64,000 nucleotides of DNA, taken from Cyathus striatus (Eukaryota > Basidiomycota > Agaricomycetes > Agaricales > Nidulariaceae). The DNA lies in contig JAOVFP010000022.1 of assembly GCA_025738555.1 (NCBI GenBank), positions 1,612,001 through 1,676,000 of the forward strand, in the 5' to 3' direction. A program made the position numbers and the translations under genes. This document shows, piece after piece, positions 22,331-35,485 of the stretch; position 1 is the stretch's first letter, and each line of letters starts with the position of its first letter. The notes under the pieces are model-generated. The model made no database searches. It was not told the DNA's origin and was given only the letters and a program-made list of their open reading frames with translations.

Positions 22331-23760
22331 AGCAGCGAAGGCTGAGCGCTGAGCAGTGCCTACCTTTTGGCTTAGGCTTGGATGCTGGTCTCTGTCGTGT
22401 TCTCATGAGGTCTTCTTTCGATCCCCGCATCATCAGGGGCAGCTTCGATACTATGGTCTTTATGCACAGCGCGCTGCACTATATGGTCAATCACATCTGT
22501 CTCTAGTATCAACGGTATCGGCGTGCAATCTAGCTATATCTCCTGCAGAGGTGGTAACCCCCCAGCCGAAGGCCCCTCCACGACGCCGACGAGGGTCAGA
22601 TGGAGGAGAGAGAGGTTATGTCAGAGGGGAACATTGTTCGGGAAGAGTGGTATCTTTTCAAGCAATATAGCGCATATGTTACAACAGCTTCGGCTAGCAT
22701 CGATACCATAGCATATATATCTCTACCGTCCGTACCTAGGCCACATCGCTCCCTCTTCCCGACAATACCTTATATCACGGCTACAAACAACGACATCACT
22801 GCACAATCTGATCCCATCTCAAGCGAGAGAATAAGGAGTGTACATCTTCACGCTTCCACTTCCAAATGATACCTGCAATATCCTGCTTCTGCTTTGAAAG
22901 GGTAGCTACTTGCTGACGCTCGGTGACATATAGTTACCATCCCGTAAACTGTATGTTCGCTTGCCGCTATTCTCTCTTGGAACTACTGGCGCCTATACTT
23001 TCCCCGCCTTCTGTGGACAACGGTGACCGATGGCAATCTTAAAGAGCTCTTCGAAGTTTCTGAGGTCGTTCATACACGGAACTCGAAAGAGGATCATGTT
23101 TCTTAACAACCTTGTTTTGTCTCTCCATTCCAGTCCCCAATTGTCGTCGTCACCTACGGCTGTGCTGTGCTAGAGTGTGCTTCTTATAGCTAGACGCGCA
23201 AAGTCACGTGAACCTCGGCAGATGAACAATCAAAAGGGCTCCAACTGGCCTGACTTCTTTTTGCCAGCCAGTGGTCGCACCAAGTTGGTAGATATTGGAA
23301 AGGTGGCAGCAGGGCTCAGCTCAAGTGTTGTGCACTTGTTGTGCACAGTAACGTTGCGTGTAGGGGATTGTTGTGCTGAAGTGCTGCAGGTTCGTTGCTA
23401 GCGGACTCAGGCCAACCTGGTTAGCTTTGCCTTTCGGCTCAGGCTTGTTGGCCTTGACGTCGTCCTTCAGACTTCTCTATCATGCTCACATATAGCATTA
23501 TTTGTGTACCTTGTCTGTGGCATCATAGGCCATGTTTGTTACCGTGGTCCTAATATACACACATGCACCCCGCCACTTCAGCAGCGACACCTTACCTCCA
23601 CTTCACTCACTTATATCAACTACGCGCTTACAACGTCGTTACAATGACATCCCCATAGGATCCCACCACGTAAACCTTTCATTTCTACTGAGGCCTTCAC
23701 TAGTCAACTTTAGCGCTATTACTTTATCCTTACTATTAGGAAACCCCCCACAACCTCTCT
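22050..23760 (+). repeat. Segmental duplication, source side (pairs with 41120-42745)
   Basis: The end of the adenylyltransferase gene and about 1.4 kb of 3' flank reappear at 41120-42745 in the same orientation. Matching landmarks: GAGCAGTGCCTAC, TCTTCCCGACAATACC, ACGCTTCCACTTCCAA, CTTCTGTGGACAACG and AGTCAA(C/T)TTTAGCG. The other copy lacks about 150 bases corresponding to 23550-23698. A segment at about 23245-23330 (GCCAGCCAGTGGTCGCACCA, then GGGCTCAGCTCAAGTG) resembles the 3' end of the adenylyltransferase itself, so an older duplication is nested inside. Confidence 0.75.
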
Positions 23761-24724
23761 TTCGGAGATACAAACGAAGAACGGTTCACAAAAGTTCTGG
23801 TGCTTAGTGCTATATGAGTAATTCGCTGGTAGAGTAGGAGATTTGAAGGCTTTACCAGGCTCACTGTAGTAAACTGGTTCTGGGGAGCACAGGTAAGGTC
23901 TCAATTCGACGACAATATTTATTTTCAGCACCAATGTCTCGTAGATAACTTCACATGAGCTGTATTGACCTTGCCGATGATACCAAGTTGGTCACTATTT
24001 TTTCGACAGTTGTCACCCGAATACATCCTAGCCTACCGACGGAACGACCATATGTTCGGGTGCCACTTGAGCTGAGATGGTAACTTGTCGCCGTCACACG
24101 TAGTTACATATCAGACTGCAGGGGAATAAGGCGGTGTATTGTCAATAGTTAATAAAGTTGTTCCTAATTTACGTATGTACAACATCTGTTTCTTTGATAA
24201 CTATTCGCATATGTGTATCTAAAATGGACCGTTGTACGACTACGAGGTAGTAACTCGACTTTGCTCTCGCGTTGTGGTCAACAGGTTCTCGGGTGTCGAG
24301 CCATCATTCGTTGCCACCGATGTAACTTGTATGCCTATATCTCTCGAGTCTCCATTTTCTTCCCCCGAGGTAACTCGCATGTTAACCTGCGTTTTATCAA
24401 GCCACTTCCCACTCATCGTGCACCAAGTATCCACTTCCGTTGTAGTGGCGTGACGTCCGAACAGGGCACGCGTGAACCAGTTCACGAGCTCGGCTGGAAT
24501 TTTTCCTTCCATTTCACCCCTTGCCTTTCTGTAATTGCACCATAATGCAGTATCTACTTGAAATTTTAGGTGGGCTAATCGTGGTTGCCTCACCAACGTA
24601 CACGCAAGTAGCATGACCACGTAGTCCGTTGATTCATCTTTCAATCGCCCTATAGTAAGGCTTTCATTAGAAAAACCACTATAGGTGTCGCACTTCAAAG
24701 CTTCACAGATCGTGCTACGTACGT
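23761..24724. other. Intergenic; one unsupported long frame
   Basis: No gene is recognised. A minus-strand frame of 162 codons (24240-24728) begins at a non-ATG codon. It overlaps the last exon of the HEAT gene in another frame, so I treat it as chance. Confidence 0.35.
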
Positions 24725-27700
24725 TCAAGCAGAAGTCTCGAAAGAAGAGTGATGTGCCCTTTGAAAGATTTGGTATCCTGCGTGGTACTCAATGAAATTA
24801 TCTGTAATAAGATGGCCTTGCGTACTGCGGAAAAACGTGTCCATATTTCCTGAAACAAATTTAAAACAAAGGATACTCACTGCTGGTGTCCTGTGCCATA
24901 ACAGATATCAATCTGACAGCGGAATCCCTGAGGGCTTCGTTTTCGAGAAGTAACATAAACTGGGGCTGATGTCGTTTGATCTCTTCTAGATACTTTTTCT
25001 CTATGGCCAACATTCAGCAACTTCAAAAATATTAGTGCAAGTTCAACTCACTGCCAATATTTCCAATCAAAATAATCAAGTCCAACGCCAGATCACGAAC
25101 TTGAGGGTGAATCGATTTCTCATCCAAAGCAATTGTAATAATATCTGGAATCGTATCATCAATAATTTGGGAATTGGCCTCCCCTAAAAGTATCACCGTG
25201 GGCGTCAGAGATTTAACGTCGATAAAGCACGCACATATTTTACATACCATACGCTGTAAAAATGTGTGTGAGTACTTCAGAAGCTGTAGTTCTTACAAGC
25301 ATATGTCGGCTTTTCATCATCGATACCAAACTTTGCACCGATGATGACACAATGCTATTATCTTGTGCATTTACTAGTAAGACGTTAGACATGTGGGTTT
25401 ACATATTAAAGTGTTAAAAAACAGTCGCACTTGAAAAGTGCCATTCACAGCTTCGAGCATAGCGCGTTGTGAGCTCTTTTCCCTTGGCATTTCTAATTGA
25501 GGATAGAAAAGAAGGCAGTACGGAGACAATGCAGGAGGAGACTTTATCTAATTGGATGTAAGATGAGAAAACGATCGAAATGGCAGTACGCAACCGGTTG
25601 CGAATTTCCTTATAAGTTGAAGAGTAGATTCCGCCTCGGTTTGTATATCGCCTTCTTCGTTCATGGATATTCTCAGTATCTGAGGTGCTACAAGGCTTAT
25701 GATGGGATCCCGGAACGCTGATGTATTTAAAAAAATATTAGTTGCAGTTTTGAAGATGATATTGATATATGATAAGCTATAACACCTTTGTTTGTTCCGT
25801 CCACTTTCGAGACAAATTGGACAGCTTTAATGGCTCGGCTACGAACTTGACGGTCCGGATGTTTTAATCCTGATTCTATTTTTTCCGAAAGAATCAATAC
25901 GTTGGAGGGACTCGAATGACCTTTTGGGTGGACATTAAGTAATTATATACCATAGTAGAAAAGAACTCAACCCTGCTTTCCATGCCAAGACTGCTTCAAA
26001 ATCGACTCTACAGCACTTTTCTGAACATCATCGTCATTGTGGGTGGCTGACACATCCGACAACTTGGTAATTATGTTCAGCTCCGCTTAGCATAATGAGC
26101 CGAGGGAAACAAGGAAGTCAAATAAATCTTACCGACAGGGAGAAGATGCTCCATTAGCTTAACCCATTCCAAACAAACACGCTTCGAAAGGTCGTTTAAA
26201 TCGTGTAAACCCAACTCCGTATTCACAGAAGATATTGCCTTCAAGAAGCTTTCCTGAAGTCTGTCTAAGTATAGGCATGTGAAGTTTTAAGGAGCTGTGA
26301 TACATGCTACATGAGTGTCACTTACCAGCACTCCCAGTTAATAACGCCTTCAAAGATTTCAAAGCCTCTAGACGGATATTTTCTTCATCATCTTCTTTTG
26401 CCATTTTTATGATTAAAGACAATACGCTTTGGTTATATAGTGTCGACGTTGTACTTATTCGTGCCAGTATAGTGAACAGTTCCACCCATTTCTTACGAAT
26501 ATCCATGTATTTTTCTGAATGCAGAATTTCTTCGGTGGCCATAGGAAGTATCGATTGGGATGCATCTTGTATAGTTTCTATGAAATAGAATCTAGACACT
26601 CTATAATGATTGTATGGCCCATGATTTGGCCACTTACCATCATTCTCTGTTAAGGCATCTATTAGTGACTGCACTGCTTCACTGCGAACGCGTTCATCCT
26701 CGTCCTCTTTCGCCATCTTCACGATTCTTGGTAATGAATTTTTAATTTCTACGTGATTGCTTAGACATAAACATATAAAATAAAATGCTCAACAAGTACT
26801 TCGTCGGGCCAGGATGGCGAAAAGCTTAACCCATTCCTTACGAGTTTCCCAATTGGAATTCTGTGGTAAGTCGACTTCAGATAGTGCCTGTCTCACAGGC
26901 TCTGGAAGTTTATCTATGTGAAGGTTCAACGGACTGGTTTTTAACTGTATATTTGACCAATAATTTCATACCATCACTTTTTATTAGAGAAATTAAAGAT
27001 TTCACCGCCTTTAAGCAAACATCTTCATCGGAATCTTCTCTTGCCACCTTCATGATCGCTGTGAACGAATTTGCAACCTCTTTCGTCATTTTAGATCAAA
27101 CAAAAATTTAACATCATTGACTAATATAAACGTACTTTGTTGAGCTAAAAGAGTTAACAACTCGATCCATTCTTTCCGGACATCGTTGTCAGTTTCTGCT
27201 GTCACTATGTCACCAAACTGCATATTTTTTACAGTTTCCTGGAGTTGAGCTACAAGAGTACATCAATGAGCATTGAATGTTGAATTTTAAGACATATCGT
27301 CACGATCGAGCCGCTCACATCCGGTTTTGACTAGAGAAGTCAAATATTTCACAGCTTTAATGCGGGTTTTTACTCTAGGGCCATCTTTTGCATAATTGAT
27401 GACCATTTCTATTTCAGAGTTTTCAATCTCTTCCGAAAGTTATTCAGAATCCAGCAATATTGAATCATCATTACGTCAAACATACTTTGTTGGCCCATGA
27501 TAGTATGTAACTTGATCCACTCTAGTTGAACATCCCTGCTCATGTCTTTTATTATAGGGATATCTGACATTATTTGCTTTACAGCTTTCTGAAGTTGCTC
27601 TGCGTTAAGAATAAAATCCAATCCCGTCATTAGTAATACAATATGATAAATGATTAGAGCTGATGCACTCACCATTAGACATTATTAAAGTAAGACATTC

Positions 27701-30700
27701 CACAGCTTCGCATCGGACGTCTTCGCCACTATCCTCCTTTGCAATATTGATAATCAGCGGGATGAAATCATAAACCTCTTCAAAGTTGTACTTGAGTAAA
27801 AGCAGTATGTACTACATGAATATCCAGACACCTACTGCAATTTGCCAAACAGTTAAACAACCTAACCCACTCGATACGGATATCCCAATCGGAGTCGACC
27901 GGCATAGTAACATTTGATAGGATCATTTTTGAAAAGTCGCTAAGTGCATTTTCTGCCATGAGAACGGAAAATCACGTAATGAGTGAACAGTCCGATTTAC
28001 ATGATTCTCAAGATGAGCCGGGGGAAAATGGTGTTACTAACCATTAAGATTCGAAATAAGTAAACACAGAGACTTTACAGCTTTAAGTCGAACATCTTTA
28101 TCGGTGTCCTCCTTTGCTGCCTTTATGATTATTTTTAACAAATCTTGAACATCTGGAGGCGCGCCTAATGAAATTCATGAAATTCATATACAACATTATA
28201 CTTCAGCTAACCACAAACCATTAGTCATGATAGAAGTCAGTGACACAACTGCCTCATTGCGGACATCTTCATTATATTCAGTGCTCTCACTTGCCAATTT
28301 ACCAATTACAGCTATTGAGCTTTGAACATTCACATCTAAAAGTAGTCTCCATCAAAGGCCTTGGCATACTATTATAATAACATTTTACATACCTTTTTTA
28401 ACCAGTGTAGCAAATATTCTGACCCATTCTCTGCGAACCCTCCAGTCAGGCTCGTCTGGTACAGTTATATCAGATAGCATTGGTGTTATAGCCTCACGCA
28501 ATTCCTCTGCAAAAATAACATTAACTTGTGTTTGAATGTTATCTATTGTCATAGAAGTACCCACACACCTGAGTTACAGTCGGTAAAAACTCGCTTCAGG
28601 GCCTGGGCACAGAGTAACCGCGTGCTCGAATTAGAGTCTTGGAGCCACTCGAGAATGAGCTTCTCGGCTGATCGACTTCTCTGGGGATCAAACCATCGAG
28701 AATCATCCAGGAGAATGGCCATTATCACTTGTGTTGGATTACATGAGTCACCAATGACAAGTTTATGGCAGAACTCACACAATACTACATACCATTAAAG
28801 TTGAGAGACACCAAAGAGTTTACAACTTCTGCACGAATTTCACTGCTTGAGGTAATGATAAATTTATCAATTAGTTTACTAATACTTTCAGTAAATTCAA
28901 CTGTGAATGATTAACTAATGTCACTGTAGAGAACACAATAATTACGCACTCTTCTCTGCCAAAAGGCCTAAAAAGCTGATCCATGTAATCTGTAGATCAA
29001 ATTCTGCATTAGAACAAAGACGTGGTTTTACTACATCTTTGCTCAGAATTTTATCAAGTTCAGGCAAAATTAGTGATTTGGCTTTTCCCAGCACATTGCT
29101 ATCCGCTATCAATAAAATATTCATTGATCGGTAGTATAACACAAGAATTTATGCCTACTAACCATTTTGACTGCGGATAAGAGTCTTCAGCTGCTTCATA
29201 GATTCATTTCGAATATCAGAATCAGCATCTGTCATTCCTATTTCAATGAGCTCAGGAATCCATGAAGTATTCTGACACATTTTAATGGCGAAAATTCGAT
29301 GTCGTGAGTATTCAGACCCCAACTCTTGCGTCAGGCGGATTGAGATACTTTTAAGAATTATATCGCTCCATTTATCTATGGGCATGCATGTCATAGAAAT
29401 TGTTAGATGAGAATAATTGCAAACCTTCATGCGCACGGTCCACATCCACTAGCGCTTGCAACTTGTTCATACAATTGTAGTAATCTTGTCTGGGATGATC
29501 TTCATCCAGTGGTTTGTTAGTTTCACGTCCCGTTACAACAAGAAAATCAGTAAGCCATCTCTCAGCATAGTAAGATATTCTCGTTCTTGTAAAAGAGTGA
29601 TGATCAAACACTCGATCAATAATAAAGATATTAATCCATGTTTCGAAGTCTGTTTGATCCCGAGAATCGAATACTCCAACTGAGTGGTATTTGAATTTTC
29701 TGTTAGCTTTCTTTCAGATATGAGTGTCGCCTACATTCATCTAAAAACCTTAGTGCATCCTTTAGAACGTTGAGATGCTTGTTCCATTCTTTGCATGGAT
29801 CGCTGAGAGCTGTGTCTACTGATTTTGCCATTGCCACCTTGATTTTAAACTGAAGCTGTTCTATAAATTGTGAACATTCAAGTATATGGCATTGGTACAA
29901 TGGTAACATACCATATTTAAATAGGTCTTTTAGCAATTTATTCCCAGCATTGCGAACCTCGTCATTCTCTTTAATAATAACCATTGTTATTAATGGATGT
30001 ATTGAATCCGCGATAAATGTCTCGAGTGATTCTGAGGCATCAGTTGAACAATTAGATGTCGGGTGAGAGCCATTAATAGCTGAAAAATATTGCACTATGT
30101 CTCTCAGAGAATCCAGAACCTGCAGCAAAGATATATCATTTGTTTCTTCCAAGTCATGCTGAAATATTTTTGCTATATCCCTTCTCGCTGTGAGATTCAG
30201 GTCCATATCTATGAAGGAACATCAATAAGCTAGTAATACACGAGATTGTTGGGTACTTTTTGTGTTTACTAGCGTTTCCAGAATAGTACCCCTGACAACT
30301 TTATCAGGGTCTCTCAACATCAGCTTCGTAAGTCTGGGAATCAAGCGTTGGGTTGCATTGTTTGTTAAGCTTGCTTAAAAAGCGAACCTGTTGATCAGAA
30401 ATATAAGGAGATATAAAGTGCAAGACTTCTACCTATTATCTGGATTGCCTGAATACGAAAGCTGTTGTTGTCATGTAATAAAAGAGCAGTGGCTATTTGC
30501 TCCTTTACAGTGATGTTTATGTCAGTTTCTGTAACAGAAACATTACTGTCATGTAATTACAATAAGTAGAATTTGAAATGTACTTTTCAACTTGCTCATC
30601 AAAGCATTCAAGACAGTGCTTCTGATGTCTTTGTCTTGGTCGCTCAGCATCATTTCAGTGAGTCCAGGTATGAAGCGCTGAGTCACATCTTCGGACAAGC

Positions 30701-32784
30701 TTGCTAAAATGAAAGAAATATTTTGTCAGAAGAAGAGGAGTATGTTATATAAAGTGATTTACTTATTATCTTAATTGCATGTATACGAAGGGTACTGTCA
30801 TGGTGTGATAGAAGTGGTGTAATACTGGAAAGTATATTTATTGTCTCCGGAAAGTTAACTTCCTTCAGGAGTTCTGTAAAATTTCATGAGGAATCTGTTA
30901 TTATTCAGGAAGATAAATATAATGAACCTTGGCTTGTGTAAGTATTCGGAATGTTGGTATCTTCATTAACTACCATAGCTTCCCAATTTTGCGCTGACCC
31001 AAGTTTATCAGTCAATTCCAGGTGATAAAGGGAAAACTGCTGACCAATTTTCTCAAATAATATTTCAAGATAATTTCCTGCCAGTTTTATTGCCCTTTTC
31101 TTCTGATCAGTATGTAGTTCTCCACTCCATTCATTCGTCGTTCCTTCTTGCGCAGCTGAAGATCCATGTTAGTACTCACATGAATCTAGAATGCCGAAGG
31201 TACCTTTTGCTAACGCGAGCGATAACACAAACATGCTGACAGTTTGTGTATTTACCCCACCTTTAACAAGCCCTCTGCATGATGCGATGAGAAAATTAAG
31301 TCTGTGACGAGGTTGCACTTTTTGAGTCATGATCTCCCATGGTCTCTCTTCGACTTCTGAAGGTGCTATATCGGTAACCAATGAACTCAACGACCTAGAC
31401 GATGTACTCTGGATATTCCTCGCTATAATCATTATGTGAGTTCGAAGGCTGAACACCAGTGGCCGAATCTCTTCTTGAAAAACATTCCAATTACGTAACG
31501 GCCCAGTAAGGCTTAGAGTCTTTTCGAGTCCTTGCAAAAGGGGCGATTTAGGTAAGTGATTATTCAATTCTTCATAATGATGCGCGAGGTGTAATAGAGA
31601 CTCGAGGTGATAGCAGAGTTCTTGATTTTTGTCCGCTTTATGGTGAAATCCATCTCTCGTGTACTCTTGAAGCCGCCGCGCGATAATCATCGCGCAGCCT
31701 GATTCACCAAAATATGTGCGCCATTTTGGCTCGAGGCTAGGCCATTGGTTTGTTAGTTCACCAATTGCCTCGACTACATATGAAGCTTTAGAAGACTCCA
31801 TCAGTATCTTCAGCCAAATGCCAGCTAACTCCCCTTCAATGGAACTTTCCGACGATCCATCTAGCCCTTCACTAACATTGCCCTTTGAGCTGATAAACTT
31901 TTGGGCGAAAATGAATACATCAGAGAGAGGTGTCTGGAAAGGAGATGACGGATCAAACATGGGAATCATTGTAATGACCATGTAGACAGTCGCTCCGATG
32001 CTAACCAGAACTGTCGCCAGTTTTCCAATCCGAGGATTATTATCAAATGATTGGATAGCCACTCCAACCGTGAATAAGAAGGCTGCAATTTGTAGGAGGA
32101 GTGGGATGAACATAATGACTTTTTCTAAATGCCAGCGCTTTGCTCTCTTATCAAGAATACACCGATCATAGGCATCTTTCGCTTCGCGCTTGCTACTGAC
32201 TGGGATAAACTTAGCAATCCATGCTTTAGCTAGGACACCCATAACTGCACAGAAAAGCGTTATAAGGAGGCTGGTAAGCCATAGTCCACTGACCCATAGA
32301 GGGGCTGCCGGCTGAGAAAGGCTAGATGTACTGCTAGCATTGCTTTGCTGCGGCCCGTTGTTCCCGTCCACGACGAAGGCAGACACAATACCAGCAAATA
32401 GACCTGCCTGAAATAAATTTAAGGTTGTTGGGCATCTCAAGAATAAAGAACGCTACTTACGAATATGAGAAGGGAATCCAGCCCTGTCTTCCATAGCTCC
32501 GCGCGTTCCTTTGCCTCCTCCTCTGCATCTTTCAGATAGAGCTCCCATATCTTCGCATCTGGCCTGAATTGTTTTCTCCAGCCTTCCTCTTCCTTCTGAC
32601 CTTGCTTCTCGTCATGTTTTGAATCGGTAAGCGACATAGTCCCGGAAATGGTTCTGACAGGTTCAGCCGCCTCAATATCGCGGTCTGCCTCCTGTACAAT
32701 GATTTTCACGGTAAGCTCATGTTTGGATGGCGTAACACCTGGATATACAATTGTACTCACATTATGTCGACCAGGTTCCGCCAT
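24725..32784 (-). CDS. DUF6535 membrane protein with long HEAT-repeat tail, about 30 exons
   Basis: ATG at 32782-32784 (MAEPGRHNVSTIVYPGV). Exon 1 contains WRKQFRPDAKIWELYLKDAE and LWKTGLDSLLIF. It splices in phase to AGLFAGIVSAFVVDGN, a DUF6535 hallmark. Membrane helices follow: WVSGLWLTSLLITLFCAVMG, VIMFIPLLLQIAAFLFTVGV and LATVLVSIGATVYMVITMIP. From about 31157 down to 24725 the gene is a chain of small exons separated by 40-70-base introns. Most encode one helical hairpin, such as DEDERVRSEAVQSLIDAL or NWETRKEWVKLFAILAR, typical HEAT/ARM text. The last exon reads MDTFFRSTQGHLITDNFIEY and stops at 24725-24727. Expected form: a short N-terminal cytosolic part, a membrane core and a large superhelical scaffold. 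No enzymatic domain is visible. Junctions I checked are in frame; not every exon was verified. Confidence 0.7.
26140..28510 (-). repeat. Tandem two-exon modules inside the HEAT gene
   Basis: Two exon types alternate. Type A (W-x-x-R-x-E-W-V-x-L-x-x-x-L-A) lies near 28390-28510, 27835-27960, 27485-27605, 27130-27250, 26800-26915, 26440-26585 and 26140-26265. Type B (KED-x-D-E-x-V/I-R-x-E-A-V-x-S-L) lies near 28220-28340, 28040-28160, 27675-27790, 27315-27430, 26975-27085, 26640-26750 and 26330-26420. Spacing of about 350-400 bases and matching exon phases indicate repeated duplication of an exon pair with its introns. Confidence 0.75.
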
Positions 32785-33229
32785 GGAGTGATGAGTGCAG
32801 ATTTGGTGCAGATGTTATAGTTAGAATTAGCTTGGGGTGGTGCGGTATAAAAGAAATGCTGGTTCAAAGCGTTTAACCCGTTCTCATTAAATAGGTATCC
32901 TGCGCGTTTCCAACGTGGCACTGTGAAATAAACAACGCCGATGAGTCGTGACGAGCTATCCTGAATGTGATGGTTGGATCTCACCAATGCCAGTTCTATC
33001 TCGGGTTTTATGAATACGAATGTACGATCCTTCACACTAAGTTCATGAGCTGTATAGCAATTCTTTTGCTATTAGAACCCGGTAAACATGAAAGCGATTC
33101 CGACACTGGCGCTACATAACAATTATCGTCGAGAACAAAGTAATGTGTCCATTATAATGACAGGTTGACGCCGCGCGTTAGCTCAAGTGTTGTATCTCGA
33201 TAATGGTAACTTAAGATGAGCATCCATTG
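32785..33229. other. Region 5' of the DUF6535 gene
   Basis: This holds the likely promoter and leader of the minus-strand gene. A minus-strand frame to about 33035 lacks an ATG and was not accepted. No TATA box is clear. Confidence 0.3.
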
Positions 33230-33400
33230 GAGATTAATGATAAGCAGCATTAGGAAAGGCCCTCCCACCCGCAGCACCAGACCCAACACAGGAGATGGAG
33301 ATGATGAGCATTCTAAGCGAGAATGTGAAGCAGGCAGAGGGCTGCGTTCGTTGGAAAACAACGGGTGCTGAAAGCACACTAGGAAGGCATGATCCTTCTG
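33230..33400 (+). pseudogene. Fragment of adenylyltransferase gene copy
   Basis: The text GGAGATGATGAGCATTCTAA, GTGAAGCAGGCAGAGGGC and ACGGGTGCTGAAAGC matches the middle of the gene at 21239-22330, with deletions and shifted frames. A second scrap (TTCAGTCAACCCTCCTATGC) near 33815 matches the nucleotidyltransferase motif region. Only traces remain. Confidence 0.65.
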
Positions 33401-34055
33401 AACGGGATATGAATAGACTTCCACTCGCGGATAGGGATAGACAGGCGTGCACTGTTCATGTGAACTGAAACAGAGAGAGCGACTACTGAGCCACGATGAG
33501 TTGAAGCAAGTGAGATGCTACGATCACCGCCTTGAGAGCGATTTCAGCGGCGGTAGCAATTATTTTTAGAATGCGTCGTGTACCGTGGAAGACCTAGGAA
33601 TGTTACTTATCATATGAGTAAAGTAGACAGCGAGCATGGAAGAGTGCGTTACTTTCGCTCTGACACGGTTCTTTGGCTGTCGTCTAGTCGGGGGTTTGGG
33701 TGGGGTGTCCACTGTTTTCTCCAAGTTTTATCCTCTTCCTGGGCCGCGTTTCAGATAGAACGGTAGCACTAAGGATAGCATGTAGTTTCTTAGACCAATC
33801 TGAGTCTTCGTCTTCAGTCAACCCTCCTATGCGTGCAGACAGCTGTCATACTCTTCACACAGTAGTGACAGTACACAAAGCTATCAACACCGGCAGCACA
33901 ATGCGTGTCTTGAGTCGGTGGATTTATTGGAGATTCAGATGGTGTGCTTATACCCGTCCCTCTCGGACAATGATGCACTTTATTGTACCAGGGATTTGAA
34001 CATACTCTTGTTGTTGAATGAATGACGGTTATGGCTATGGTCTTCAGCCTGTGTA

Positions 34056-34322
34056 CTGTACCATTTCGACCAATCGTTCGCACCTATTGGAGTGTGACGG
34101 TCCGAACTTCTGTTCGATGACCACTAAATGTGTGACGAACAGTGTGAACTGTTCGCAACCAGCTTCAATGGCTTAATGTGGCCTATAGAACATTGTGAGT
34201 ACCCTATTATTTTCCTTTGTACCTCTGTTCGCGCCTCTCTGTGACGCGTAAGTATATACCTCAATTGTTCTGTTCATGGTCTTTTGTGACACGTGACCGA
34301 ACAGTTGGTCGAAATAGTACAG
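34056..34322. mobile_element. MITE, family 1, copy B
   Basis: Left end CTGTACCATTTCGACCAATC; the right end complement reads CTGTACTATTTCGACCAACT. TA lies on both sides. The length is 267 bases against 382 in copy A at 20029-20410, so copy B has an internal deletion or is a subfamily. It lies amid decayed adenylyltransferase copies. Confidence 0.75.
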
Positions 34323-34829
34323 TATGTCGACAGCCGTGGCCCTGAATTGGTTGTGGTGAAGGTCGACGTCGGAGTACCAACTTTACTTGATGAGACTCAC
34401 GTGGGGGCTGTACGGCGGCCACCCATTCTCTCCCTCAACTCAACCTCAACTAGCCCTCTCGTTTTCAAATTTCATGTATTCAATATCACTATCTTCTAGC
34501 TATAGAACTGCAACGTTGCTGTATTATAGCATCTGTGGTCTACCTTCGAGTGCCTATCTACGTTCTTGGAGCTTGGAAGTTGAACGTCGAAACATCGGAA
34601 GCCTTACAATTTGAAGCTTGGAGTTGAAGGAGTCGGGACCATAAAGTGAGGTACTTGTTCACCAGCACCCGTCTGTCTTGAAAACTAATTCCTAAGCATA
34701 CTTCCAGTCCCCATTACACTCAATAGTAGTCGTCGCAGAACTCATGTCCAAAACGTCCTCTTCAATATCGTCACCCCGCGTCCCAATCCCTTCCAATCGC
34801 CAACCACCAACCCCGAACGCATCATCATC

Positions 34830-35485
34830 CACAATGCAATTCAAGCAAACTGCCATCACGCTCTTACACAACTTCAAAGCTTCAGCATGCTGAGCTGTCT
34901 TCGTCACGTATAGGGCTAGTGTACACCTCGCACGCTGGATGGTCTATCCCATCTTCCGCCTCTTCATCAGAATCACTTTCGAGGTCAAAACAGATGCTAA
35001 GAATAAGTGTCTTTGACTGTTCGTTCAACCCTCCTACACGCGCACATCTAGCACTCGCCAATGCCCCCTGCCCATCCTTCTCATTCGCAGCATCAGCGTA
35101 ACGCAGGAGCAGTACGATGTCACCCTCCTCTCAGTTCGAAATGCAGACAAGTCCCTCTCACCTGGAGACGCGACGTATCTCCAGCCTTTGGATACGATGC
35201 GCACTCTAAGCGAGAATGTGAAGCAGGCAGAGGGCAACGGCGCGATCATGATTATCGGTGACCTTACGTTTGTTGAATAACAGCAGGTCCTGAAGGCGTT
35301 CCCTCAGAATCGTCTCGCGGGGAGCGGATTTCCGGCCGGCGGCCAATGTCAGCCTGACATTCCTCTTGGGGACGGATACTCTCGAGAGGCTCTTCGCACC
35401 GCGGTATTATGGCTCCTACGAGAATATGATGGAGAATTTGGGAAAGTTTTTCGATCAGGCAGAGGTTATTTGTGCGAGACGCAGT
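34830..35485 (+). pseudogene. Adenylyltransferase pseudogene, 5' half
   Basis: Homology to 21329-21970 begins at ATGCAATTCAAGCAAACTGC and includes TTCAACCCTCCTACACGCGC, CTCACCTGGAGACGCGACGT and CTCTTCGCACCGCGGTATTA. Frame is lost early (GCATGCTGAGC), with a TAA after the first third, a TAA after TTTGTTGA and an insertion of GGCGGCC-like bases. It ends abruptly at about GTGCGAGACGCAG (35485), the point matching the Ser-rich linker of the intact gene. The remaining half resumes at about 41120. Confidence 0.85.

Noticed and set aside
24240..24728. 162-codon open frame on the minus strand
   Set aside because: It begins at a TTG, not ATG, overlaps the terminal HEAT exon in another frame, and shows no family pattern.
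32757..33035. Minus-strand frame just upstream of the DUF6535 start
   Set aside because: It begins at GTG, lacks a splice link to the DUF6535 exon, and the ATG at 32784 already gives a typical N terminus.
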